From NCBI GenBank assembly GCA_004297725.1, contig SCUS01000052.1, positions 62,001-126,000 on the forward strand: 64,000 nt of DNA, in the 5' to 3' direction. Shown in pieces: positions 56,868 through 64,000 of the stretch. The notes beneath the pieces are model-generated. The model was not told the DNA's origin. It searched no databases and saw only the letters and a program-made list of their open reading frames with translations. The position numbers were made by a program, and so were the translations under genes. The stretch's first letter is position 1. Each line of letters begins with the position of its first letter. The stretch is from Myxococcaceae bacterium (GTDB taxonomy: Bacteria; Myxococcota_A; Polyangia; Polyangiales; Ga0077539).

Positions 56868-57692
56868 TCAGAAGACGTAGTGCATGGCGACGCCGCTGTA
56901 GAAGCCGATGAGGGCGAAGCCCCCGTCGACGCGCACGTCGAAGTTGCGGTGCGGACGGAAGTGCAGCGCGAGGTGGGGGATCGAGAGCCACGGCACCACC
57001 GGGGGGATGCTGCCGCTGGGCGAGGCGGTGAGCCGGGGCTCGGAGAAGCGGGTGCCGTCGGCGTTGACGTAGTGGTCGTTGGAGGCGTCGCAGTAGGCGG
57101 TGCGGCCGCGCTCGGCCTGGCTGCACTCCTGGTAGCCGCCGCCGGCGCTGGGGGTGACCTGCGTGCGGTAGAGGTCGCCGCCCACCGCGGAGAGGCCCAC
57201 GCCGGTGCCGTACTGGATCTCGAACCAGTCGTTGATGCGGCTCGACCAGAGGAAGAGGACGTTGGCCGTGAGGGTCCAGAGCTGGCTCTCGATGCGCTCG
57301 AGGGCGACGTCGTTCTCCGAGCGTCCGCGGATGAGCCCCACGTTGGGCGCCGGGGTCGCGAGGCTCGTGTACTGGAGGCCCACCACGAGGTCGAGCGCCC
57401 CCTTGCGGTAGACGTACTCGAGGCCCGGGGAGAAGGTCACCGGGCCCGACCAGTCGTTGGCCACGTGGGCGAAGAGGCCGACCATCCACGCCGGGGTGTT
57501 CCAGATCCAGAAGCGCGCGCCGAGGCTGTGCTCGACGTTGCGGCCGAAGCGCAGGGGCTCCGGAGCGACGGGCGCGCCTGCCGCGAGGGTGGGGCTCTGC
57601 ACGACCCCGACGGCGGCCCCGGTCTGCGCGAGGGCGTTGGTGGACATCGACAGCGCGCCCGCGAAGGCGAGCGCCGCAACACGACCGATCAT
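56868..57692 (-). CDS. Outer-membrane beta-barrel-like protein
   Basis: 274 residues: signal peptide (cleavage near NALAQ), then about twelve alternating amphipathic strands (LGARFWIWN, VTFSPGLEYVYR, LDLVVGLQYTSL, WTLTANVLFLW, HLALHFRPH, FDVRVDGGFALI) and a C-terminal VAMHYVF ending in Phe, the outer-membrane assembly signal. A loop with two Cys (QECSQAERGRTAYC) is extracellular or periplasmic. No named family recognised; function unknown, perhaps a porin-like or lipid-binding barrel. The AGGAAGAAC upstream gives a moderate ribosome site. A 147-bp gap to the SQR gene shows GC-rich inverted segments but nothing I can assign. Confidence 0.78.
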   Translation of the reverse strand: MIGRVAALAFAGALSMSTNALAQTGAAVGVVQSPTLAAGAPVAPEPLRFGRNVEHSLGARFWIWNTPAWMVGLFAHVANDWSGPVTFSPGLEYVYRKGALDLVVGLQYTSLATPAPNVGLIRGRSENDVALERIESQLWTLTANVLFLWSSRINDWFEIQYGTGVGLSAVGGDLYRTQVTPSAGGGYQECSQAERGRTAYCDASNDHYVNADGTRFSEPRLTASPSGSIPPVVPWLSIPHLALHFRPHRNFDVRVDGGFALIGFYSGVAMHYVF

Positions 57693-57766
57693 GAAGTTCT
57701 TCCTTCCGGCGACGAGCGCGCCGAGCTGCCAGCGGCGCGGACTCTACACAGACGCTGCCGCGCGGA

Positions 57767-58327
57767 TCAATGCGTCGCGCGGACCGGCGCCATCGACTGC
57801 AGGGCGTCGGTGATGGTGCGGCGCACGGTCTCGTCCCGCTCCACCCTCAGCCGCTCGGTCAGGAGCGCTCGCGCGGCGGCGCCAGGCGAGCGGGCCAGCG
57901 ACCAGGCGGCCCCGTCGCGCACCTCGACCCTCGGGTCGGCCAGGAAGCCCGCGGAGACCGAGAGGTCATCGAAGCCGATCACCAGCGCGTCGAGGGCCGC
58001 GCGGAGCAGGTAGAGCCCCTGCCCCGGGACGGTGGCGAGCGCCCGGAGGTAGTCGCGCACCGCCGCACGCTGGCTGAAGTGCCGCAGCGCGAAGACCGCC
58101 CGCTGCCGCACGTGCGGGGCCGCGGCGCCGTCGTTGCCGATCGCCATCAGCGCCCCGGGAGCCTCCGCCCCCCAGGAGCGCACCGCGGCGTCGTCGGGGC
58201 CCTGCTCGAAGCCCGCGAGGTCGTGCTCCATCTGGGCGCGCGTCGACTGCTGCGCCGCCGCGGGGCACGCGAGCATCCAGGCCGAGAGGAGCGCCATCAG
58301 GCCCGGGATTCGTCGTCGTGAGGCCAC
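57767..58327 (-). CDS. Secreted HEAT-like repeat protein
   Basis: 186 residues from a GTG start: signal peptide (cleavage near CPAAAQ), then three or more HEAT/PBS-lyase-type helical repeats (VRQRAVFALRHF, LYLLRAALDALVIGF, VEVRDGAAWSLARSPG, ETVRRTITDALQ). Such repeats make right-handed solenoids for protein binding; here in the periplasm. No catalytic motif. It diverges from the alpha/beta hydrolase gene across only 20 bp, where the TACACT -10 of the hydrolase overlaps its own upstream region. Confidence 0.75.
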   Translation of the reverse strand: MASRRRIPGLMALLSAWMLACPAAAQQSTRAQMEHDLAGFEQGPDDAAVRSWGAEAPGALMAIGNDGAAAPHVRQRAVFALRHFSQRAAVRDYLRALATVPGQGLYLLRAALDALVIGFDDLSVSAGFLADPRVEVRDGAAWSLARSPGAAARALLTERLRVERDETVRRTITDALQSMAPVRATH

Positions 58328-58347
58328 GGCCGGTACACTTAGTCTGG

Positions 58348-59364
58348 ATGTCCCGCCGAGTCATCAGCGCCGAGCCCGTGGAGGTGACCGAGGTCGTCGA
58401 CCGCGGCCGCACCGCCCGCTTCGAGGAGACCGCCCTCACCCTCCCCGACGCGGGCTCGCTCGCCCTGGTGCGCAAGCGCCTCGCGGGGGCGCAGGGCCCC
58501 GGGCCCACGCCGTTGCTGCTGGTCCACGGCTTCGGCCAGAACCTCCACGCCTGGCACCTTTCGCAGCGCAGCCTGGTCAACCACCTGGCCGCCGAGGGTC
58601 ATGACGTCTTCAGCCTCGACCTCCGCGGTCACGGCCGCTCCCGCGCCCAGGGAGCCCGCCCCGCCGCGGCCCTGCACCCCTACGTCGACGAGGACTTCCC
58701 CGCCGCCATGGACGCCATCGCCGCGCTCACCGGTCGGCCCCGCGTCGTGCTCGCCGGGCACAGCCTCGGGGGGATGCTCGCCTACGCCGCCACGGCCCGC
58801 AGCCCCGAGCGGGTGCAGGCGCTGGTCACCCTGGCCGCGCCGTACTTCTGGGGCCGCGGCGCGACGCTGGTGCACGCGCTCTCCCGCGGGGCGGCGCTGA
58901 TCGGCCGAGGAGGCCGTGGGGAGACGGCCTTCCCGATGGGGGCCGTGCGCTCGATGCTGCGGGCGACGCAGCCGCTCTGGGACACCGGCTGGCTGCCGAT
59001 GCCCATCCGGGCGTGGCACCCCGGGGGCTTCGAGCCCGACGTGCTGGCGGAGTACCTCGCCCGCTCCTTCGACCGCGCCTCCTTCGGCGAGCTCGCGCAG
59101 CTCACCGACAGCAGCGACGACGACAGCGACCATTTCGCGCGCGACTTCGAGGGCTGCGACGTCCCCCTGCTGGTGGTCGCCGGGACCCACGACCACCTCG
59201 CGCGCCCCGCCGCGGTGCGCCCTGCCTTCGAGCGCAGCAGCTCGCGCGACCGCACCTTCGTCACCTTCCCCAGCGGCCACGGCGACCTCCTCCTGGGCCG
59301 CAAGGCCCCCCACCTCCTCTGGCCCACGCTGACCCGATGGCTGCACCGACGCACCTCTCCCTGA
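58348..59364 (+). CDS. Alpha/beta-hydrolase fold protein
   Basis: 338-residue cytoplasmic hydrolase. The oxyanion strand LLLVHGFGQN (about 62-71), the SLDLRGHGRS segment, the nucleophile elbow GHSLGGM (Ser in LAGHSLGG), a cap region (about 175-255), and the acid/base end with VAGTHDH (Asp) and FPSGHGDLLLG (His) make a full triad. Lipase, esterase or lactonase activity are all possible. TACACT (58334-58339) ends 8 nt before the ATG with no Shine-Dalgarno. Its last 28 bp overlap the start of the CAP-domain gene, so the two are co-expressed. Divergent from the HEAT-like protein gene. Confidence 0.88.
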   Translation: MSRRVISAEPVEVTEVVDRGRTARFEETALTLPDAGSLALVRKRLAGAQGPGPTPLLLVHGFGQNLHAWHLSQRSLVNHLAAEGHDVFSLDLRGHGRSRAQGARPAAALHPYVDEDFPAAMDAIAALTGRPRVVLAGHSLGGMLAYAATARSPERVQALVTLAAPYFWGRGATLVHALSRGAALIGRGGRGETAFPMGAVRSMLRATQPLWDTGWLPMPIRAWHPGGFEPDVLAEYLARSFDRASFGELAQLTDSSDDDSDHFARDFEGCDVPLLVVAGTHDHLARPAAVRPAFERSSSRDRTFVTFPSGHGDLLLGRKAPHLLWPTLTRWLHRRTSP

Positions 59365-60338
59365 GCCTCCTCCTCCTGGCCGCGGCCTCGCACGCCGACC
59401 CGCTGGGCGACGCCCTCGTGGCGCGCTGCCGCCCCGACGGACGGCTGCTGCCCGCGGCCCGCGCGGCCCTCGAGCGCGAGGTACCTGACGCCGACGCGCA
59501 GCGGGCGCGCACCGAGGCCGCGGGGATGTTCGCCCCGACGGTGCACACCGTGGTGCTGCCCTCGGCCGACCCCGAGGCGCTCGCCGCGGCGATCGAGCGC
59601 GCCCGCCACCCTGCGCTGCTCCCCCGCTGCGCCCTCGCCACGGACGGGGTCCGCGTCGCCCTCGCCCTCGCCCCCCGCGTCGTCGAGGTGCTCTCCGAGC
59701 GCTCCCACGGGGTGCTCACGGTGCGCGCGGCGCTGCCCCAGTTCGTGAGCGACGCCCGACTCGCGGTCACCGATGCGGACGGCGCGGTGAGCGTCTTCGC
59801 CTTCGACGCCACGGCCTCGGTCTCGCTGCCGTCGACGCTCTCCCCGTCGACGCTGCAGGTCGTGGCGACGCTGGGCGACGGGCCGATCCCGCTGGCCACC
59901 TGGCACCCGGCGCCCTCCAGGCCTTCGCCCCGCGATGCGCTCGCCGACGCGCGCGACCTGCTGGGGGCCATCAACCGCGAGCGGGCCCGCGCGGGCGCCC
60001 CGGCGCTGCGGCGCGACCCGCTGCTCGACGGGGTGGCCGCGGCGCACGCCCGCAACCTGGCGGCGCGAGGGGTGATCGCCCACCGGCCCACGCCCGACGA
60101 CGGTCCCGTCGAGCGGCTGGAGCGGGCGCAGGTGAGGGCCGAGCGGGTGGCCGAGAACCTGGCGAGAGCGCAGACCCTGACGGACGCCCACGCCCGCTGG
60201 ATGGGCTCACCGTCGCACCGGGCGAACGCGCTCGATCCGGCGCTGGACGCGCTGGGCATCGGCGTCGCGGCGCGCGACGGGGAGCTCTACGTGGTGGCGT
60301 TGTTCGCGACGCACCCGGCGCTGAACGCCGGGCGCTGA
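59337..60338 (+). CDS. CAP/SCP-domain secreted protein
   Basis: 333 residues from ATG 59337: signal peptide (cleavage near AASHA), a non-homologous beta-rich N-terminal part (about 20-195), then a CAP (cysteine-rich secretory, antigen 5, PR-1) domain from about 200. The metal and scaffold residues are in order: AAAHARNLAARGVIAH (His), AERVAENLAR (Glu), GSPSHRANAL (Ser/His). CAP proteins bind lipids, sterols or peptidoglycan; many bacterial ones are of unknown role. Start overlaps the hydrolase gene by 28 bp. It converges on rpsT with a 31-bp gap lacking a hairpin. Confidence 0.86.
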   Translation: MAAPTHLSLSLLLLAAASHADPLGDALVARCRPDGRLLPAARAALEREVPDADAQRARTEAAGMFAPTVHTVVLPSADPEALAAAIERARHPALLPRCALATDGVRVALALAPRVVEVLSERSHGVLTVRAALPQFVSDARLAVTDADGAVSVFAFDATASVSLPSTLSPSTLQVVATLGDGPIPLATWHPAPSRPSPRDALADARDLLGAINRERARAGAPALRRDPLLDGVAAAHARNLAARGVIAHRPTPDDGPVERLERAQVRAERVAENLARAQTLTDAHARWMGSPSHRANALDPALDALGIGVAARDGELYVVALFATHPALNAGR

Positions 60339-60369
60339 CGACGACTGGAGGAGTTTAGGGAGACGGAGA

Positions 60370-60648
60370 CTACTTGGCGGCGGTGGCGCTGAGCTTGTGC
60401 ACAGCGGCGGCGAGGCGGGAGACACGGCGCGACGCGGTGCCGCGGACGAGGACGCCCTTGGAGACGGCGCTGTCGAGGGCCGAGATCGCCGGGGTGAGCG
60501 CGGCCTTGGCGCCGGTCGCGTCGCCCTTGGCGATGAGCTCACGAACGTTCTTCACCAGGGTACGAAACTCGCTGCGGACGCCGCGGTTGCGGTCGGTGCG
60601 CTTGACGCGTTGACGGTTGCGCTTCTCGGCGGATGCATGATTGGCCAC
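60370..60648 (-). CDS. rpsT: 30S ribosomal protein S20
   Basis: S20, 92 residues: the basic three-helix protein that binds 16S rRNA in the small subunit. MANHASAEKRNRQRVKRTDRNR is the usual N-terminal signature (in parts S-A-x-K-R-x-R) and the length is typical. The GTG start has GGAGG seven nt upstream and a promoter with an 18-bp spacer 35-64 nt upstream, matching strong, growth-linked expression. Single-gene unit, convergent with the CAP-domain gene; no mutS or ileS neighbour. Confidence 0.97.
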   Translation of the reverse strand: MANHASAEKRNRQRVKRTDRNRGVRSEFRTLVKNVRELIAKGDATGAKAALTPAISALDSAVSKGVLVRGTASRRVSRLAAAVHKLSATAAK

Positions 60649-60682
60649 GAGGAATCCTCCAAAACAGGTATCAGGGGCGCGG

Positions 60683-60712
60683 AACCTACTTGGTAATCCA
60701 CGAGACCGTCAA
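60683..60712 (-). promoter_or_regulatory. rpsT promoter
   Basis: On the minus strand TTGACG (60707-60712) and TAGGTT (60683-60688) are 18 bp apart, with a 28-nt leader containing GGAGG before the GTG at 60648. It is one of the clearest promoter/leader sets here and supports a TAnnnT-type -10 in this organism. Confidence 0.6.
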
Positions 60713-60835
60713 GGCTCCCCCCGCGACGAAGCATCGCCCCGGAAAAGCCCGCCAGGGAATCAGCAACGCCGACGGGAATGGAACAAAGCGCCGCGGGCGT
60801 AGTCTGCACATCCATACGGAGGTCGTAGAGGCGCC

Positions 60836-61894
60836 ATGCGAAACACCCAGCTCCACGAGTCCCATCTCCTCGAAGCGGTCCGGCGGAAGATCCTCTCCAA
60901 CGACCAGATGGAGCAGGTGCTCGCCCTCGCCCGCTCCTCGCCCGCCGGCGGCGCCGTCGCCGACGTGCGCTGGGCCACCGCGGTGCAGGGGCTCATCGCC
61001 GCCGCTGCGGTGATGGGCGCCGGCATCGGCATCCTCGCCGACACGAGCGACCACGGCGCCGACCTCGGCACCGCCGCGGGCTGCCTCGTGGGCCTGGCCG
61101 CCACGCTCGCCCTGGCGCACGTCCTCGACCGCTACTCCTGGGGGCGGGTGCCCGGGGCGATCCTCCGCTCCGGGGCCGCGGTGTGGTCCTTCGGGGTGGT
61201 GCTCGGGCTGCTCAGCCTGGTGATCCCGCTGGAGCGCTTCCACCCCGGCGAGTACGGGGCCGAGTACCACCGCGGCTTCGAAGACTTCCGCGCGCGGCTC
61301 AACCTCGCCTTCGCGCTGTCGAGCGGCGCCTCGGCCCTCCTCGCCCTCGGGCTCTGGCGCTTCCGGCGCTGCGCCCCGGCGCTGGGCATCGCCGGGGCCC
61401 ACGTGATGATGGCCGTCGCGATGCTCGCCACCTCCCCGTCCAGCCCCTCGTACTACAGCTCCGACCAGCAGGCGCTGCTGGTGATGCTGGCCGGGGCGTC
61501 GGTCTTCGCCGTGGCCACGGTGCTCGACCGGCTCTCCCGCGGCCCCGTCGACGGCGCCTTCTGGCTCTACCCCGCGGCGATGTTCCCGATGGGCATCGCG
61601 GCGCTGATGCGCATCGACCGCCACGAGGGCGAGGTGCTCTTCTGGCTCCCCGTCGCGCTCGCCCTCGGCGCCGTGGCCTACGCCAACGGTCGGCGCTTCC
61701 CGCTGCTCTTCTCCGGCATGGCCGCGATGATCTTCCCGGCCTTCGCGATGGGCGAGCTTCGCGCCCCCGCGGGCCTGGTCGTCGGCACGCTGGGCGTCAG
61801 CGCCGTCGCCGTCGCCGTCGCCGTGCAGCTCGTCCGGGCCCGCGACCTCCGAGGCGCCGCCACGACCGACGAGGCCCGCTCCATCTGGAGCTGA
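60836..61894 (+). CDS. Polytopic membrane protein, unknown function
   Basis: 352 residues. A short helical N-terminal cytoplasmic domain (HLLEAVRRKILSNDQMEQVLALARS) resembles the soluble start of DUF2157-type membrane proteins. Then about eight to nine membrane spans, with a charged loop (EYGAEYHRGFEDFRARL, about 140-158) between the third and fourth. No catalytic motif. A TAGTCT box (60800-60805) precedes a leader of about 24 nt with weak GGAGG. It stands alone between rpsT and the debranching-enzyme gene. Family assignment is tentative. Confidence 0.72.
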   Translation: MRNTQLHESHLLEAVRRKILSNDQMEQVLALARSSPAGGAVADVRWATAVQGLIAAAAVMGAGIGILADTSDHGADLGTAAGCLVGLAATLALAHVLDRYSWGRVPGAILRSGAAVWSFGVVLGLLSLVIPLERFHPGEYGAEYHRGFEDFRARLNLAFALSSGASALLALGLWRFRRCAPALGIAGAHVMMAVAMLATSPSSPSYYSSDQQALLVMLAGASVFAVATVLDRLSRGPVDGAFWLYPAAMFPMGIAALMRIDRHEGEVLFWLPVALALGAVAYANGRRFPLLFSGMAAMIFPAFAMGELRAPAGLVVGTLGVSAVAVAVAVQLVRARDLRGAATTDEARSIWS

Positions 61895-61964
61895 GCCCCC
61901 CGGGCTCGCCGCGCCCCCGTCAAAGGGCTCCCCACCCCGCGCGCATGGCCCTATCGTCGGGCCC

Positions 61965-63968
61965 ATGATCCATCTCCCGGCCTCGCTGCTCACCGACCGC
62001 GATGCGCTCACCGCTCGGGAGTGGATCCTCGGCAACGGCCTCGGCGCCTACGCCTCGGGCACCGTGTCGGGCATCGCCACCCGGCGCTACCACGGGCTGC
62101 TGGTGGCCGCGCTCAGCCCGCCTCGCGGCCGGCAGGTGCTCATCAGCCACCTCGACGAGACCATCACCCTCCGCTACCTGCGCGCGCCGCTGAGCAGCCA
62201 CGCCTTCCCCGGCGTGGTGCAGCCCGAGGGCTGGCGCCACCTGGTGACCTTCGCGCTCGATCCGCTGCCGCGGTGGCAGTGGCGCGTCGGCGAGGCGGTG
62301 CTCGAGCGCACCGTCTTCATGGTGCGCGGGCAGAACACCACCGTCGTCCGCTACACCCTGGTCGACTCCCCCGGCGCCATCGCGCTCACCGTGCGCCCCT
62401 TCGGGGCCTTCCGCGATTTCCACCACCACGCGCAGCAGAACCGCGACGCCCGCATCGCCGCGGTGGCGGTCAACGACCGTCCCGGCACGGTGCTCATCCA
62501 GCCCTACGAGGGAGGGCCCGCGGTGCTGATGCAGGCGCCCGGGGTCTTCCACCCATCGCCCGACTGGTGGCGGGGCTTCCAGCACGAGGCCGAGCGCGCC
62601 CGGGGCCTCGATTCGCAGGAAGACCTCTTCACCCCCGGCGAGTACGTCATCGCCCTCGCCCCCGGGGAGTCGGCCCACGTGGTCCTCACCGCGGAGCACA
62701 GGCTGCCCGACGACGTCGCGGTGCTCGAGGCCCGGGAGATCGCCCGGCTGCGAGCGCTCGTCCCGCAGGGCGTCTCCGACCCCCGGGTCGAGCAGCTCTA
62801 CCGCGCGGTGGACCTCTACCGCGCCGACCTCGCCCGCCCCCCGGCGGTGCTCGCGGGCTACCCCTGGTTCGAGGACTGGGGGCGCGACACCCTCATCGCG
62901 TTCACGGGCCTGTACCTCGTGCCGAAGCGCTACACGGAGGCGAAGGAGCTCCTCGCGGCCTTCGCGAAGTACGTCGACCAGGGGATGCTCCCCAACCGCT
63001 TTCCAGACAGCGGCGGAGGGGCGGCGGATGACAACACCGTCGACGCGCCGATGTGGTTCCTCCACGCGGCGCGGCGCTTCGTGCAGTACAGCGGCGACCT
63101 CGACTTCGCCCGGCGCACGCTGGTGCCCGCGATGCGCGCCATCGTCGAGGCCTTCCGCCGAGGAACCCGCTACAACATCCACCAGCGCCCCGACGGGCTC
63201 ATCTGGGCGGGCGACCCCGGCACGCAGCTCACGTGGATGGACGCCCGCTGCGCCGACACGGTGTTCACCCCTCGCCACGGCTGCCCCGTGGAGATCAACG
63301 CCCTCTGGTACGCCGGGCTGCGCTCGCTCGCGTGGCTCTGCGCGACGACCGGCGACGAGGGCTCCGCCGAGCGATGGCACCGCGAGGCCGACCACGTCCG
63401 GGAGAGCTTCCGGGAGCGCTTCTGGAACGCCCGACTCGGCTACCTCTACGACGTCGTGCGCGACGACTACCGCGACCCCGCGGTGCGCCCCAACGCCCTC
63501 TACGCCGTGGCCCTGCCGGGCGACCTGCTCCCGCTCGAGCAGTGCGAGGCGGTGCTGCGCCGGGCGCGCGACGAGCTGCTGGTGCCGATGGCCGTGCGCA
63601 CCCTGTCCCCGAGTGATCCGGCTTACCAGGGACGGTATGATGGCGGCCCCTGGTCGAGGGACAGCGCGTACCACCAGGGGACGGCGTGGCCCTTCCTTCT
63701 CGGGGCGTACACCGCGGCGGTGGTGCGGGTGGGACGACGGAGGGGCACCCCGGAGGCCGAGGCCGAGGCGAGGGCCGAGGCGGGGCGCTGCTTCGACGGG
63801 CTCGCGGCGGCGCTCACCAGCTACGGGCTCGGGCACCTGCCGGAGATCGTGGAGGGCGACGCGCCGCACCGGCCGGTGGGCTGCTTCGCGCAGGCGTGGT
63901 CCGACGCCGAGGCGCTGCGGGGCCTGGTCGAAGACGTCGAGGGCGCAGGGCCCGAGGACGACCTCTAG
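61965..63968 (+). CDS. Glycogen-debranching-type enzyme (amylo-alpha-1,6-glucosidase, GDE C-terminal family)
   Basis: 667 residues matching bacterial/archaeal debranching enzymes with an N-terminal beta-domain (about 15-250; WILGNGLGAYASGT and GIATRRYHGLLVAA) and a C-terminal (alpha/alpha)6 barrel of the GH133 type. Barrel marks include GYPWFEDWGRDTLIAF with the catalytic Glu/Asp pair, NTVDAPMWF, WMDARCADTVFTPRHG and GPWSRDSAYHQGTAWPF. It hydrolyses alpha-1,6 branch points of glycogen or related glucans in the cytoplasm. TATCGT (61952-61957) ends 7 nt before the ATG with no Shine-Dalgarno. The frame closes at 63968; the last 32 bases of the window show nothing. Confidence 0.92.
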   Translation: MIHLPASLLTDRDALTAREWILGNGLGAYASGTVSGIATRRYHGLLVAALSPPRGRQVLISHLDETITLRYLRAPLSSHAFPGVVQPEGWRHLVTFALDPLPRWQWRVGEAVLERTVFMVRGQNTTVVRYTLVDSPGAIALTVRPFGAFRDFHHHAQQNRDARIAAVAVNDRPGTVLIQPYEGGPAVLMQAPGVFHPSPDWWRGFQHEAERARGLDSQEDLFTPGEYVIALAPGESAHVVLTAEHRLPDDVAVLEAREIARLRALVPQGVSDPRVEQLYRAVDLYRADLARPPAVLAGYPWFEDWGRDTLIAFTGLYLVPKRYTEAKELLAAFAKYVDQGMLPNRFPDSGGGAADDNTVDAPMWFLHAARRFVQYSGDLDFARRTLVPAMRAIVEAFRRGTRYNIHQRPDGLIWAGDPGTQLTWMDARCADTVFTPRHGCPVEINALWYAGLRSLAWLCATTGDEGSAERWHREADHVRESFRERFWNARLGYLYDVVRDDYRDPAVRPNALYAVALPGDLLPLEQCEAVLRRARDELLVPMAVRTLSPSDPAYQGRYDGGPWSRDSAYHQGTAWPFLLGAYTAAVVRVGRRRGTPEAEAEARAEAGRCFDGLAAALTSYGLGHLPEIVEGDAPHRPVGCFAQAWSDAEALRGLVEDVEGAGPEDDL

Positions 63969-64000
63969 CGATCAGCCCTCCGGCTCCGCCGCGGCGACCA

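Overview
This is a 64 kb stretch of a high-GC bacterial chromosome, almost entirely coding, with no rRNA, tRNA, CRISPR array, insertion sequence or phage gene that I can see. The gene content points to a myxobacterium-like organism (phylum Myxococcota, probably near Polyangia/Sandaracinaceae). The signs are membrane-anchored Ser/Thr kinases with PEGA-like tails, AgmX/PglI-type repeats, MopE-like Cys/Asp motifs, a sigma-54 activator, and many lipoproteins whose lipobox is followed by an Asp/Ala/Pro/Val-rich stalk. The phylum is an inference from gene families; no marker gene settles the genus.

Layout. 1-6148 (minus): a metallophosphoesterase cut by the window edge, then three surface lipoproteins (Ig-like repeats plus an M23-like end; an RCC1 propeller; a glycoside hydrolase on a repeat stalk). 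6385-7793 (plus): two-subunit CoA transferase. 7824-14859: OmpA/TSP3 protein, YebC, a phosphohexomutase/MBL-hydrolase pair, an amidohydrolase lipoprotein and a small unknown protein. 14920-24024 (minus): envelope lipoproteins, YggS-Maf, PyrD coupled to a lipoprotein, a secreted protein and Lon. 24223-33117: a double cNMP-domain protein, a site-2 protease homologue, two membrane proteins, SecA and MutL. 33225-38206 (plus): two receptor-like Ser/Thr kinases and a flippase-like membrane protein in one operon. 38197-44899: an outer-membrane protein, two adjacent Ntn hydrolases, a sigma-54 activator and an AgmX-repeat lipoprotein. 44985-50769: DUF2505, enoyl-CoA hydratase with a BKACE enzyme, a MopE-like lipoprotein, a WYL regulator, a pectinacetylesterase-like lipoprotein and a TerB-like protein. 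51347-53994: a P1B-ATPase-like protein that has lost its catalytic motifs, coupled to a Nudix hydrolase. 54011-56720 (minus): a sulfur-trafficking operon (SQR-like flavoprotein, DUF1641-DsrC fusion, DsrE2). 56868-63968: outer-membrane and HEAT proteins, alpha/beta hydrolase with a CAP protein, ribosomal protein S20, a membrane protein and a glycogen-debranching-type enzyme.

Two loci stand out. The 748-residue P-type ATPase homologue keeps the fold signature, eight hydrophobic segments and ungapped flanking motifs, but lacks the phosphorylated Asp, the CPC metal site and most phosphatase/nucleotide motifs. In the sulfur operon one polypeptide carries both a DUF1641 region and a DsrC/TusE-type sulfur-carrier tail.

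At the regulatory level, about fifteen genes have a TAnnnT-like -10 element ending only 6-10 nt before the start codon and no Shine-Dalgarno sequence, which suggests widespread leaderless transcription. Other genes (rpsT, the DUF2505 gene, lon, secA) have conventional leaders with clear ribosome binding sites. Two perfect hairpins separate convergent genes, and a perfect 12-bp inverted repeat surrounds the presumed -10 box of secA.
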